Origin: Pseudomonadota bacterium | GTDB taxonomy: Bacteria; Myxococcota; Myxococcia; Myxococcales; Myxococcaceae | Assembly (NCBI GenBank): GCA_023423535.1 | Contig: JAFAFL010000109.1 | Coordinates: 175,579 to 239,578 of the forward strand | Direction of reading: 5' to 3' | DNA length: 64,000 nucleotides | In this document: positions 26,585 to 35,517 of the stretch, piece by piece | How the letters are laid out: each line of letters begins with the position of its first letter | How positions within the stretch are numbered: the stretch's first letter is position 1 | Notes under the pieces: model-generated | The model's input: the letters and a program-made list of their open reading frames with translations, nothing else | The model's database searches: none | What the model was told of the DNA's origin: nothing | Position numbers and translations under genes: made by a program

Positions 26585-28129
26585 TCAGGCCGCTCCCTGC
26601 GGCAGCTCGATCCGGAAGGTGGCGCCCTCGCCCGGCCGGCTCAGCGCCTCGATGCGGCCGCCGTGGGCCTCGACGATCTTTCTCGAGATGTAGAGGCCCA
26701 GCCCCAGCCCGCCGTAGTTGCGGGTGGGGGAGGCGCGTTCGAAGCGGTCGAAGATCCGCGCCAGATCCTCCGGGGCGATGCCGATGCCGTGGTCGCGCAC
26801 CTCGAGGACCGCCGCCCGGTCCCGCCCCTTCACCTCCACCTCCACCGCGGTGCCCGGCGCGTAGCGGAGCGCGTTGGACAAAAGGTGGCTCACCACCTGG
26901 TGCAGCCGCCGCGCGTCCCACGGTCCCTTCACCGGCCGCTGCAGCTGGAGCACCGGACGGCAGCCGGCGCGCGAGAACTGCACCTCGAGCTCCTCCACCG
27001 CGCTCTCCACGACCTCCGCCAGATCCACCACCGAGCGCTCCAGACGCAGCCGCCCCGCCTGCACCGCGCTGACGTCGAGCAGGCCCTCCACGAGGCGCAC
27101 CAGCCGCACGACCTGCCGCTCCGCGGTCTGGACCCGGCGCGACAGGGGGCCGAGCCGCTGCGGCGCCTCCTGCGCGAGGTCCAGCTCCCGCCCCAGCGAC
27201 TGCACGATGAGCCGCAGCGAGGTCAGCGGCGTGCGCAGCTCGTGTGAGGCGACCTGGAGGAACTCGTCGCGCACCGCGAGCGCGAGCTGGGTCTGGCGCA
27301 GGAGCTCCGCGCGCTCCCGCTCCGCCGTGACCCGCGCGGTGAGGTCCTGGAACACGAGCATCAGCCCCGGACGGCCGGCGCCGGTCATCGCCAGCGCGCA
27401 GGTCACCTCCACGTGCTGCTGCTCGCCGCTGTGCCGGATGCGGCTGAGCTCGAGGCGGGCGGGGACCTCCAGCTTCAGCGCCTGCGCGCGAACGGCCTCC
27501 CAGCGCGCGGCGGCCTCGGGCGGGAGGAGGGCGACGAACGGCTGGCCGATCATCTCCGTCTCCGCGCGTTCGAAGATGCGTTCGGCGCGGCGGTTCCAGG
27601 CGACGACGCGGCCGGCCTCGTCCACCGCGGACACGCCCACCGGCGCCACGTCGAGGAGCTTGCCGAGGTGGGTGACCTCGCTCGTTTGCGGAGGACGCAC
27701 GCCGCCGCTCAGCTGCGCGTTCACCGCGTCGAGCGTGGCGCGGTGCCTGCGGCGGCGGCGGGTGAGCTCCACCGCTTCCCGGAGCCCGGTGACGAGCTCG
27801 GCCGGCTCGCCGCCATTGACGAAGCGGACCTCGCCGCGCAGGCCCGGCGCGAAGCGCAGCGCGCGCACCAGCTCGTCGTGACGCACCGGCGACGTCAGCG
27901 CGATGACCGTCAGATCCGGATCCGCGCCGTGCGCGCGGCCGATGAGCTCCAGCGGGTTCGGCACGGCGTCGCCGAGCACCAGCGCCTCCAGCGAACGGGC
28001 GGCGAGCTTGCGCTCCAATCCGTCCGCCGTGGGCACGACCTGGACGCGCAGATCCTCGGGCAGGCCTCCGCCTTCCGGAACTTCCGGCACCTGCTCCGGC
28101 GAGACCTGCACGAACAGCGCGGTGCCCAT
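26585..28129 (-). CDS. PAS-domain histidine kinase with receiver-like N-terminus
   Basis: 514 residues from ATG 28129, with no membrane segments, so cytoplasmic. Residues 1-115 look like a receiver fold without its phospho-acceptor Asp (a pseudo-receiver). A PAS domain covers about 145-270. HisKA has VASHELRTPLTSL (His at about residue 295). The HATPase domain shows the N box HLLSNALRYAP, G1 DHGIGIAPED, F box FDRFERA and G2 GLGLGLY. Its ATG directly abuts the stop of the acyl-CoA-dehydrogenase-fold gene. No response regulator is adjacent. Confidence 0.92.
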   Translation of the reverse strand: MGTALFVQVSPEQVPEVPEGGGLPEDLRVQVVPTADGLERKLAARSLEALVLGDAVPNPLELIGRAHGADPDLTVIALTSPVRHDELVRALRFAPGLRGEVRFVNGGEPAELVTGLREAVELTRRRRRHRATLDAVNAQLSGGVRPPQTSEVTHLGKLLDVAPVGVSAVDEAGRVVAWNRRAERIFERAETEMIGQPFVALLPPEAAARWEAVRAQALKLEVPARLELSRIRHSGEQQHVEVTCALAMTGAGRPGLMLVFQDLTARVTAERERAELLRQTQLALAVRDEFLQVASHELRTPLTSLRLIVQSLGRELDLAQEAPQRLGPLSRRVQTAERQVVRLVRLVEGLLDVSAVQAGRLRLERSVVDLAEVVESAVEELEVQFSRAGCRPVLQLQRPVKGPWDARRLHQVVSHLLSNALRYAPGTAVEVEVKGRDRAAVLEVRDHGIGIAPEDLARIFDRFERASPTRNYGGLGLGLYISRKIVEAHGGRIEALSRPGEGATFRIELPQGAA

Positions 28130-29278
28130 CTAGTCGCTCAGCAGGGGCAACCCGAGCAGCGCGCGGCCGGCCCAGGAGCGCAGCAGATCGGTGGTGGGTG
28201 ACATCACGTGCGCCGCCCGCGCGTCGCGGAGGTGACGGTGAAGCGGTCCCTCCTGCCGGTAGGCCACTCCGCCCGCCAGCGTCATCGCCGCGTCGGTCAC
28301 CTCCACCGCGCAGTGGGCCACCTCCGCCTTCGCCGAGCAGAGCGCCACCAGCGCGTCGGCCGTGCCCCCGTCTCCGCGCCGCGCCGCGTCCCGAATGAGC
28401 TGCCGGGTGCGATCGATCTTTGCCCACAGCTCGCCCACGCGGTGCTGCACCACCGGCTGGTCCGCCGCGCGCCGGCCGGAGTGCGTGTAGGTGCGCCTCG
28501 TCAGATGAGCGATCGCCTCGTTCAGCGCAGCCTGCGCCACGCCGAGGTACGAGCCCGCCATGGCGATGAGGAAGTAGGGCGCCACGACGTTGAAGACGTA
28601 CCAGATCTCGTCGCCCTCCTCGCCGAGGAGGTCCCGGCGCGGCACCTCCAGGCCGTCCATCACCAGCGAGCGCGCGCTGTTGCCGCGCATCCCGAGGCCC
28701 TCCCACTCGCCCTCCCAGCGCAGGCCCCTCTCGCCGTCGTGCACGACCGCGCAGGAGAACCGACCGGGGTCCTCCGCTGAAGTCGGCGCGGTGCTGATGA
28801 CGTACGAGTCCGCGTGGCCCCCGTTGGTGACGAAGGTCTTGGTGCCGGTGACGCGGTAGCCGTCCCCGGTGCGCTCGAGGCGCGTCTGCGGCAGGTAGAA
28901 GTGGATGCCGGTGCCCGGCTCGGAGAGCGCGAGCGTGGTGAGGTGGCGGCCCTCGGCGATGGGACGCAGCAGGCGCTCGACCTGGTCCGCCGTGGCGCGC
29001 GCCGCGATCACCGCCGTGCCCACGCAGTGCATGCCGAAGCAGAGGGCGGTGGAGGCGCAGGCCTGTCCGAGGATCTCGCAGACGTGCGCGAGCCCCACGA
29101 GCCCGTGGCCGAGCCCTCCCGCTGCCTGCGGCACGACGAGGCCGGCCAGCCGCTCCGCCTGCAACGCGCGGAGGTTCTCCTCCGGCCAGCGCGCCTCCCG
29201 ATCCGTCTGTTCCGCGCGCGGCGCGACGACCTCCCGCGCGAGGTGCTCCGCCGTCTCTCTGAGCTGTTCGAGGTTCAC
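28130..29278 (-). CDS. Acyl-CoA dehydrogenase-fold flavoprotein, probably non-canonical
   Basis: 382 residues from GTG 29278, preceded by CGGGGAC; an in-frame ATG at 29341 would add 21 residues. All three acyl-CoA dehydrogenase domains are present, with SEPGTGIHFY, GTKTFVTNGGHAD and WEGLGMRGNSARSL. The usual C-terminal catalytic Glu block is changed: where relatives have YEG(T), this has AAHVMSPTTDLLR, so no obvious catalytic base. It may be a flavin monooxygenase-like relative (DszC/nitroalkane-oxidase type) or act differently. It abuts the histidine kinase gene and is divergent from the hydrolase at 29394. Confidence 0.85.
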   Translation of the reverse strand: MNLEQLRETAEHLAREVVAPRAEQTDREARWPEENLRALQAERLAGLVVPQAAGGLGHGLVGLAHVCEILGQACASTALCFGMHCVGTAVIAARATADQVERLLRPIAEGRHLTTLALSEPGTGIHFYLPQTRLERTGDGYRVTGTKTFVTNGGHADSYVISTAPTSAEDPGRFSCAVVHDGERGLRWEGEWEGLGMRGNSARSLVMDGLEVPRRDLLGEEGDEIWYVFNVVAPYFLIAMAGSYLGVAQAALNEAIAHLTRRTYTHSGRRAADQPVVQHRVGELWAKIDRTRQLIRDAARRGDGGTADALVALCSAKAEVAHCAVEVTDAAMTLAGGVAYRQEGPLHRHLRDARAAHVMSPTTDLLRSWAGRALLGLPLLSD

Positions 29279-29393
29279 GGTCCGTCCCCGCTGATCTCCC
29301 GAAGTCTCATCCTTCACGCCCTGATCGGCACGGCCCTTCATCAGATGATGTGAACCGGTGGCCACACGGCGCCGGATGCGATGAAGTCGGCCC

Positions 29394-30392
29394 GTGCACG
29401 CGCTGGCGCTCGCGGCGGCGGTCCTCCTCGGCTCCGCGCCCCCTCCCACCCCGGTTACCGTCCACCGGAACCTCGTCTACGGCGAGCATCCGGTGCGCAA
29501 CGCGCTCGACGTGTACGAGCCGCAGCCGGCCGGCGTTTCGGGTGCGGAGGGCGCGAGGCCGCTGCCCTTCCTCGTCTTCATCCACGGCGGCGGCTGGTCC
29601 GAGGGCGACAAGGGGAAGAGCACGCGGCGGGGCACCTGGCTCGCGCGGCACGGCTTCGTGTACGCGACGATCAACTACCGGCTCTCGCCCGCGGTGAAGC
29701 ATCCGGCGCACGTGGAGGACGTCGCGCGCGCTTTGGCCTACCTGCGCGAGAACGCGGCGAAGTGGGGGGCGGACGGGCAGCGCATGTACCTCCTCGGGCA
29801 CAGCGCGGGCGCACACCTCGCGGCGCTGGTGGCGACGGACGAGCGCAGGCTCGCGCTGCACGGGATGTCTCCGGGCGAGTTCATCCGCGGCGTGGTGCTG
29901 CTCGATGGGTCCGGCTACGACGTCGTGGAGCGCATCCCCGGCTCGCGCGGCTGGTCGCGCCGCGTGTACGTGCAGGCGTTCGGCGAGGACCCCGAGGTGT
30001 GGCGGGACGCGTCGCCCCTTCATCACGTGACGCCGTCGAGCGAGGCCCAGAAGCGGCTGCCGGCGTTCCTCCTCTTCCACGTCGCCGGCCGTCGGGCGTC
30101 GGTGAAGCAGGCGCGCGCGTTCGGCGAGCGGCTGGAGGCGGCGGGCACGAAGGCGGAGGTGGTGGGCGTCGCGGGGCGCAACCACGTGAGCATCCTCAAG
30201 CGGCTGGGCGCGCCGGGCGATCCGGTGGCGAAGCGGATGTTGGGCTTCCTCGCGGAGCTGGAGTCGGAGGCTGGACGCGCGCTGCCCCCACCGTCGATGC
30301 CGGAGCCTCCGCCGGAGGAGCCCGACGAATCGGAAGATGTCTTCGGCGGCGGCGGAGGCAGCACGAGCGCAGGGCCGCAGCCGCTGGACTGA
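29394..30392 (+). CDS. Alpha/beta hydrolase (carboxylesterase / kynurenine-formamidase-like)
   Basis: 332 residues from GTG 29394, with an N-terminal hydrophobic stretch (MHALALAAAVLLGSA) that looks like a signal peptide. The esterase pattern is oxyanion HGGGWSEGDKG, nucleophile LLGHSAGAH (Ser137), Asp in VVLLDGSGYD and His in AGRNHVSIL. The C-terminus is Pro/Glu/Gly-rich and likely disordered. It resembles the HGGGW carboxylesterase/BD-FAE group. The substrate is unknown. Confidence 0.88.
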   Translation: MHALALAAAVLLGSAPPPTPVTVHRNLVYGEHPVRNALDVYEPQPAGVSGAEGARPLPFLVFIHGGGWSEGDKGKSTRRGTWLARHGFVYATINYRLSPAVKHPAHVEDVARALAYLRENAAKWGADGQRMYLLGHSAGAHLAALVATDERRLALHGMSPGEFIRGVVLLDGSGYDVVERIPGSRGWSRRVYVQAFGEDPEVWRDASPLHHVTPSSEAQKRLPAFLLFHVAGRRASVKQARAFGERLEAAGTKAEVVGVAGRNHVSILKRLGAPGDPVAKRMLGFLAELESEAGRALPPPSMPEPPPEEPDESEDVFGGGGGSTSAGPQPLD

Positions 30393-30437
30393 GCGAGTCG
30401 CTTGTCTTGGGGCGCGTGAGCGGGTGTCATCGCGCGC

Positions 30438-32258
30438 ATGAGCCAGGCCCCGCACTACAAGAGCGATCTCCGCGACATCTTCTTCAACCTCTTCGAGTTC
30501 CACGACGTGGGCCGCACCGCGCTGGGCAAGGGCCCGTACGCGGCGATGGACGAGACCACCGCGCGCGAGGCGCTGACCGCGCTGGAGCGGCTTGCGGTCG
30601 GTGAGCTGGCGGAGAGCTTCTACGACGCGGACCGCACGCCCTTGACGCTCGATGCGGACGGCAACGTGGGGCTGCCCGCATCGCTGAAGAAGTCGATGGC
30701 CGCGCTCTACGAGCAGGGCTGGCACCTGCTGGAGATCCCCACCCATCTGGGCGGAATGGGCGCGCCGCCGTCGGTGCGCTGGGCGGCGTTCGAGATGATC
30801 GCGGGCGCGAATCCGGCGATCGGCTTCTATGCCTTCGGTGGGTTCATCGCGACGATCATCGACCGGCTCGGCACCGAGTCGCAGAAGCGGCGCATCGCGA
30901 AGCCGATGATCGAGCGCAACTGGGGCGGCTCGATGGTGCTGACCGAGCCGGACGCGGGCAGCGACGTGGGCGCGGCGCGGGCGAAGGCGCGGCACGTGAA
31001 GGACGACGTCTGGGAGATCGAAGGCGTGAAGCGCTTCATCACCAACGGCGACTTCGACGCGGCGGAGAACATCGTGCACCTCGTGCTTGCGCGGCCGGAA
31101 GGTGCGGGGCCGGGGACGAAGGGGCTCTCCATGTTCATCGTCCCCAAGTTCTGGGTGGACGAGCAGGGGAACATGACCTCCGAGCGCAACGGCGCCTACT
31201 GCACGAACATCGAGAAGAAGATGGGCATCAAGGCGTCCGCCACCTGCGAGATGACCTTCGGTGAGCGAGGCCCTGCGCGCGGGCTGCTGGTGGGCGAGGT
31301 GCACGACGGCATCCGGCAGATGTTCCACGTCATCGAGCAGGCGCGGATGGCGGTGGGCATGAAGTCCATGGCCACGCTCTCCACCGCCTACCTGAACGCG
31401 TCTGCGTTCGCGAAGGAGCGCGTGCAGGGCGCGGATCTGGCGCTGGCCGCGGACAAGACCGCGCCGCGGGTGCGGATCATCGAGCATCCGGACGTGCGGC
31501 GGATGCTCATGCTGCAGAAGAGCATGGCGCACGGGATGCGGGCGCTCGGGCTCTTCCTCGCGAACGTGCAGGACCAGGTGGAGTTGCAGGGAGGCCACGG
31601 CGCGCACGAGGCGCGTGAGCTCGACCGGATGAACGACATGCTCCTGCCGCTGCTGAAGGGGTACTGCTCGGAGAAGGTGTACGAGCTGCTCGGCGTGTCG
31701 CTGCAGTGCTTCGGCGGCTCCGGATACCTGCAGGACTACCCGATGGAGCAGTACATCCGGGACCAGAAGATCGACTCGCTCTACGAGGGGACGACGCACA
31801 TCCAGGCGCTCGACCTCTTCTTCCGCAAGATCGCGCGCGACGGCGGCGAGTCGCTGCAGCTCTTCATGTCGCGGCTGGTGAAGACGGTGGAGTCCGCCGA
31901 GGGCGGCGACGCGCTGAAGGCCGAGCGGGAGGCGCTGCACAAGGCGCTCGGCGCGGTGCAGGGCATCATGGGCACGATGATGGAGAAGGTCTCCGAGTCC
32001 GTGTACCACGTGGGCTTTCAGGGGAACCGGATCCTCTTCGCGCTCGCGGAGACCGTCATCGCGTGGCTGCTCATCCGGCAGGCCGCGGTGGCGCTCGAGC
32101 GCAAGGCCGTCAATCCCGCCGACAGCGTCTTCTACGACTCGAAGGTCGCCGCCGCGCGCTTCTTCTGCCGCGAGGTGCTGCCGAACGTGACCCTCGTCCG
32201 CAAGCTCGTGGAGTCGAGCTCGCTGGACCTGATGGAGCTGCCGGAAGAGGCGTTCTAG
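30438..32258 (+). CDS. Acyl-CoA dehydrogenase, long form with C-terminal extension
   Basis: 606 residues. Core FAD enzyme of beta-oxidation: TEPDAGSDVGAARAKA, GVKRFITNGDFD, MGIKASATCEMTFGE and the catalytic Glu in DSLYEGTTHIQALDL. The 200-residue C-terminal extension is the acetyl-CoA dehydrogenase-like helical domain seen in the DmdC/FadE5 subgroup. No electron-transfer flavoprotein gene is adjacent. Ends in a CTAG shared with the convergent sigma-factor gene. Confidence 0.93.
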   Translation: MSQAPHYKSDLRDIFFNLFEFHDVGRTALGKGPYAAMDETTAREALTALERLAVGELAESFYDADRTPLTLDADGNVGLPASLKKSMAALYEQGWHLLEIPTHLGGMGAPPSVRWAAFEMIAGANPAIGFYAFGGFIATIIDRLGTESQKRRIAKPMIERNWGGSMVLTEPDAGSDVGAARAKARHVKDDVWEIEGVKRFITNGDFDAAENIVHLVLARPEGAGPGTKGLSMFIVPKFWVDEQGNMTSERNGAYCTNIEKKMGIKASATCEMTFGERGPARGLLVGEVHDGIRQMFHVIEQARMAVGMKSMATLSTAYLNASAFAKERVQGADLALAADKTAPRVRIIEHPDVRRMLMLQKSMAHGMRALGLFLANVQDQVELQGGHGAHEARELDRMNDMLLPLLKGYCSEKVYELLGVSLQCFGGSGYLQDYPMEQYIRDQKIDSLYEGTTHIQALDLFFRKIARDGGESLQLFMSRLVKTVESAEGGDALKAEREALHKALGAVQGIMGTMMEKVSESVYHVGFQGNRILFALAETVIAWLLIRQAAVALERKAVNPADSVFYDSKVAAARFFCREVLPNVTLVRKLVESSSLDLMELPEEAF

Positions 32259-32944
32259 TTCGTGGCCGGGCCCTGCAGGCCGATCCGCTCGAGGACCGCG
32301 CTCACCACGCGGTCGCAGCGGGAGGCGTGGAAGGAGAAGGGCTCGGCCGCGCCCGCGGAGACCTGTTCGTAGAGCGCGTCGCGCAACAGTGACTTCGCGC
32401 GGTGCAGCCGCGTCTTCACCACGTCCTCGGAGACGGCCAGCGCCTCGGCGGTCTCCGAGACGCTGAGGCTCTCCACGTTCCGCAGCATGTACACGGTGCG
32501 GTAGAGCTCCGGCAGCGCGTCCACCGCGCGTTCGAGCAGGGCGGAGAGCTCGCGGGCCTCGGCGCGATCTTCAGGAGAGGCTGGCGGAGCGGCGATCGTG
32601 TCCTCGGCGCCGTCCGGGATCTCGCCCACCACCACCAGCCGCGCGGTCTGTCGCGTGCGGCGGCGGCCCATGGCCTCGTTGAGCGCGATGCGCACCAGCC
32701 AGGTTGAGAAGCGCGCATTGCCCTTGAACTGCCCGAGGTGCATCCACGCGCGGACGTAGGCGCCCTGCATCACGTCCTCGACCTCGGACTCGTCGCGCAG
32801 CACCGAGCGCACCGTCCGGTACACCCGCCCGTTGTGCCGGCGCATGAGGAGCTCGAAGAGGTCCCTGTCGCCTGCGAGCACGCGCTCGACCACCTGCTCG
32901 TCCGTGAGCGCGCTCGCGCCTGCCTGCTCTCGTGCCGTCTCCAT
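32255..32944 (-). CDS. ECF-family RNA polymerase sigma factor with C-terminal tail
   Basis: 229 residues from ATG 32944, preceded by AGGAGG. Region 2 contains DESEVEDVMQGAYVRAW; region 4 contains SLSVSETAEALAVSEDVVKTRLHRAKSLLRD, the helix-turn-helix for -35 recognition. After region 4 comes a tail of about 40 residues with FSFHASRCDRVVSAVLERI. No anti-sigma gene is next to it. Divergent from the DoxX-like gene at 33081, a possible target. Confidence 0.94.
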   Translation of the reverse strand: METAREQAGASALTDEQVVERVLAGDRDLFELLMRRHNGRVYRTVRSVLRDESEVEDVMQGAYVRAWMHLGQFKGNARFSTWLVRIALNEAMGRRRTRQTARLVVVGEIPDGAEDTIAAPPASPEDRAEARELSALLERAVDALPELYRTVYMLRNVESLSVSETAEALAVSEDVVKTRLHRAKSLLRDALYEQVSAGAAEPFSFHASRCDRVVSAVLERIGLQGPATN

Positions 32945-33080
32945 GCGGACCTCCTGTCCCTCCCTTGGATGCGCCCGCGCGCGCGGAGGTGACACAGCCT
33001 CTTCGGCCATCATGCCCACGCGTCACCCTTTCCGCCGCCCGTGCATCCAAAGGGCAGAACCAACGAAGAGGAGAGACGCC

Positions 33081-33521
33081 ATGACGAGCGAAACGAAGGT
33101 GGTCGGCGAGCTGTATCGAATCCTGAAGGTCCTCTACGGGGTGGTGCCGATCGTCGCCGGCCTCGACAAGTTCACCAACCTGCTCACCGACTGGAGCCGC
33201 TACGTCGCGCCGCCGGTGGCGAGGCTGCTCCCCTTCAGCCCGGAGACGTTCATGGGCATCGCCGGCGTGATCGAGATCGCGGCGGGAGTCCTCGTGCTCT
33301 CGAAGTTCACGCGGTGGGCGGCGCTGATCGTCTCCGCCTGGCTGGTGGGCATCGCGCTGAACCTGCTGCTCGGCGGCTTCTACGACATCGCGGTGCGCGA
33401 CCTGTCGATGGCGGTGGGCGCGTACGGGCTCTCGCGGCTGGCGGAGGTGAGGGCGCCCTCGAGCGCTCGTGCCCGGAGCCACACGCTGACGCCCGAGGCA
33501 CGGACCCCCGCCCGCGTGTGA
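33081..33521 (+). CDS. DoxX-like small integral membrane protein
   Basis: 146 residues from ATG 33081, preceded by GAAGAGGAGAG. Four membrane segments (GVVPIVAGLDKFTN, TFMGIAGVIEIAAGVLVL, WAALIVSAWLVGIALNLLLGG, MAVGAYGLS) with the G-x-D-K-F near the first, then a charged/Pro tail. This matches the DoxX/DUF-type four-helix fold. It lies 136 bases from the divergent sigma-factor start. Confidence 0.85.
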   Translation: MTSETKVVGELYRILKVLYGVVPIVAGLDKFTNLLTDWSRYVAPPVARLLPFSPETFMGIAGVIEIAAGVLVLSKFTRWAALIVSAWLVGIALNLLLGGFYDIAVRDLSMAVGAYGLSRLAEVRAPSSARARSHTLTPEARTPARV

Positions 33522-33591
33522 CCGGACGTTCAGCACCCGCAGCGGAAAAGGGCAGACGCCGGGCCGGTCGAGAGCGTGGTACACGCGCCGC

Positions 33592-35517
33592 GTGGAGGGA
33601 CCCCTGACCCCACTTCGACCCGGCCCGGATGCCCAGGCCCGCCTCGACGCGCTGCTCTCCCTCGCGGAGGCGGCGAAGGCGCCGGACTTTCCGCGCACGC
33701 CCACGCCCTTCTTCGGCCACCTGCGGCTGGACACCGGGCTGCGAGAGGTGGACGTGCTGCTCGGGACCGCGAGCCACGTCGCCACCGGGCTCTCGCTCAT
33801 CGAGTGGCAGAACGCGCCGCTGGCGGAGGTCTTCTTCGCCTTCGACGAAGGCGAGGCCTACGAGGTCGATCTCGGCGAGCGGCAGGTGACGGGGCGCGTG
33901 TTGCAGAAGTCGCTCGTTGCCTTCGAGCACGGCGAGCTCACCCGCGCCTTCTTCGGCGGCACCGCGTGGACGCGGGGACCGGACGCACAGTGGACGGGGC
34001 AGTCGCTCCCGCCCGGCGCAGGTCCGGTGGTTCCGCTTCGTCCCTCGCAGTCGCGCGGACCGTTCCGCTCGCCGCTGGAGGTGAAGCTCGATCCGAACCA
34101 GCAGCGGACGGTGGACCTCCCCTCGGACCGGCACGTGCTGCTGCTCGGCGAGGCGGGCTTCGGCAAGACGACGGTGGCGCTGCACCGGTTGGTGGCGCTG
34201 CACGAGCGCGGAGGCCGCCGCTTCAAGGCCGCGGTGATGGTCCCCACCGAGGGCCTGCGTCGATTGACCGAACAGATGCTCGCGCGCCGCGGCGTGGTGG
34301 ACGTGGACGTGTGGGTCTTCACCGAGTGGGCCTCGAAGGTCGCCCGCAAGTCCTTCCGCCAGCTGCCGAAGCGCGAGAGCGAGAACACGCACAGCGGCGT
34401 CGTCCGGCTCAAGCGTCACCCGGCGCTGCGCGGCGTGTTGCAGCGGTTCGTGAAGCGTCGTCCGAGGGCGGTGCGCAACGAGCATGCGTCCACCCGCAGC
34501 GAGCAGCTCGCCACCCGCGCGGATCTGGAGCACCTCTTCGGCGACAGCGCGTGGATGGATCGGGTCGTCGCTGCCTCGGGGGGGACGCTCCCGCCCGCGG
34601 TGGTGCCCACGCTGCAGCAGCACACGAAGATCCAGTTCAGCGAGACGACGGAGGGCGCCGCCGCGCGCGCGGGCGTGCGGAGCGACGCGCTGGAGACGGC
34701 GGACGGCCGGCGCATCGACGAGGGCACGCCGATGGAGGACGCGAACAGCGTCGATCCGGAGGACTACGCCGTCCTCTTCGAGCTCGAGCGGCTGCGCGCG
34801 GAGGCGAGGGGAGAGGCGCCGGCGGACCTCGGCGCGTACGACTGCATCGTGGTGGACGAGGCGCAGGAGTTCGCGCCGATCGAGCTCGCGCTGATGGGCC
34901 GGGCGCTGAAGCCGCGCGGCACGGTGATCGTCGCCGGTGACGCCGCGCAGCAGGTCGATCCCACCGCGTTCTTCGAGGGCTGGCCGCAGGTGATGGCGGA
35001 GCTCGGCGGCCACCGGCACGAGCGGGTGGTGCTGGAGGTGAACTACCGCTGCCCGCCCGACGTGACGGAGCTGGCGCGCGCGGTGATCGACCCGCGCCGG
35101 CCGCTCCCCGAAGCGCTCCCGTCCGTCACCTTCGCGCCCTCGTGGCACCTCTTCCACCAGGCGATGTGGCTGCTGGAGACGCTGCACCGGCTGGAGGTGC
35201 AGGACCCCACCGCGAGCATCACCGTCGTCGCGCGCTCGCCGGAGGTGGCTCGCGTCTACGCGCGGATCCTGCGCCACGGCACCGCGGCGAGGCTCGCGCT
35301 CAACGGCGAGTTCGAGTTCCGCGCCGGGCTCACCGTCACCACCATCCCCGAGGTGAAGGGGCTCGAGTTCGACTACCTCCTCGTCCCCGACGCGAACCCG
35401 AGCACCTATCCGCTCCTCGACGAGGCCCGCCGCGCGCTCTACGTCGGCGTCACGCGCGCGAGCCACCGGCTGGTGCTCTCCACCACCGGCGCGTGGAGCC
35501 CGCTGGTGGTGAGGTAG
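33592..35517 (+). CDS. UvrD/HelD-like superfamily 1 helicase or RNA-polymerase-associated ATPase
   Basis: 641 residues from GTG 33592. The N-terminal ~170 residues are not helicase-like. Walker A is GEAGFGKTTVALHR (Lys192), Walker B is CIVVDEAQEFAPIEL (Asp422-Glu423), motif III-like AGDAAQQVDP, and motifs V/VI are VKGLEFDYLLVPDA and RRALYVGVTRASHRLVL. The insertion pattern and lack of the full UvrD 2B domain suggest a HelD-type factor rather than repair UvrD. Its last 68 bases overlap a convergent membrane-protein gene. Confidence 0.85.
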   Translation: MEGPLTPLRPGPDAQARLDALLSLAEAAKAPDFPRTPTPFFGHLRLDTGLREVDVLLGTASHVATGLSLIEWQNAPLAEVFFAFDEGEAYEVDLGERQVTGRVLQKSLVAFEHGELTRAFFGGTAWTRGPDAQWTGQSLPPGAGPVVPLRPSQSRGPFRSPLEVKLDPNQQRTVDLPSDRHVLLLGEAGFGKTTVALHRLVALHERGGRRFKAAVMVPTEGLRRLTEQMLARRGVVDVDVWVFTEWASKVARKSFRQLPKRESENTHSGVVRLKRHPALRGVLQRFVKRRPRAVRNEHASTRSEQLATRADLEHLFGDSAWMDRVVAASGGTLPPAVVPTLQQHTKIQFSETTEGAAARAGVRSDALETADGRRIDEGTPMEDANSVDPEDYAVLFELERLRAEARGEAPADLGAYDCIVVDEAQEFAPIELALMGRALKPRGTVIVAGDAAQQVDPTAFFEGWPQVMAELGGHRHERVVLEVNYRCPPDVTELARAVIDPRRPLPEALPSVTFAPSWHLFHQAMWLLETLHRLEVQDPTASITVVARSPEVARVYARILRHGTAARLALNGEFEFRAGLTVTTIPEVKGLEFDYLLVPDANPSTYPLLDEARRALYVGVTRASHRLVLSTTGAWSPLVVR

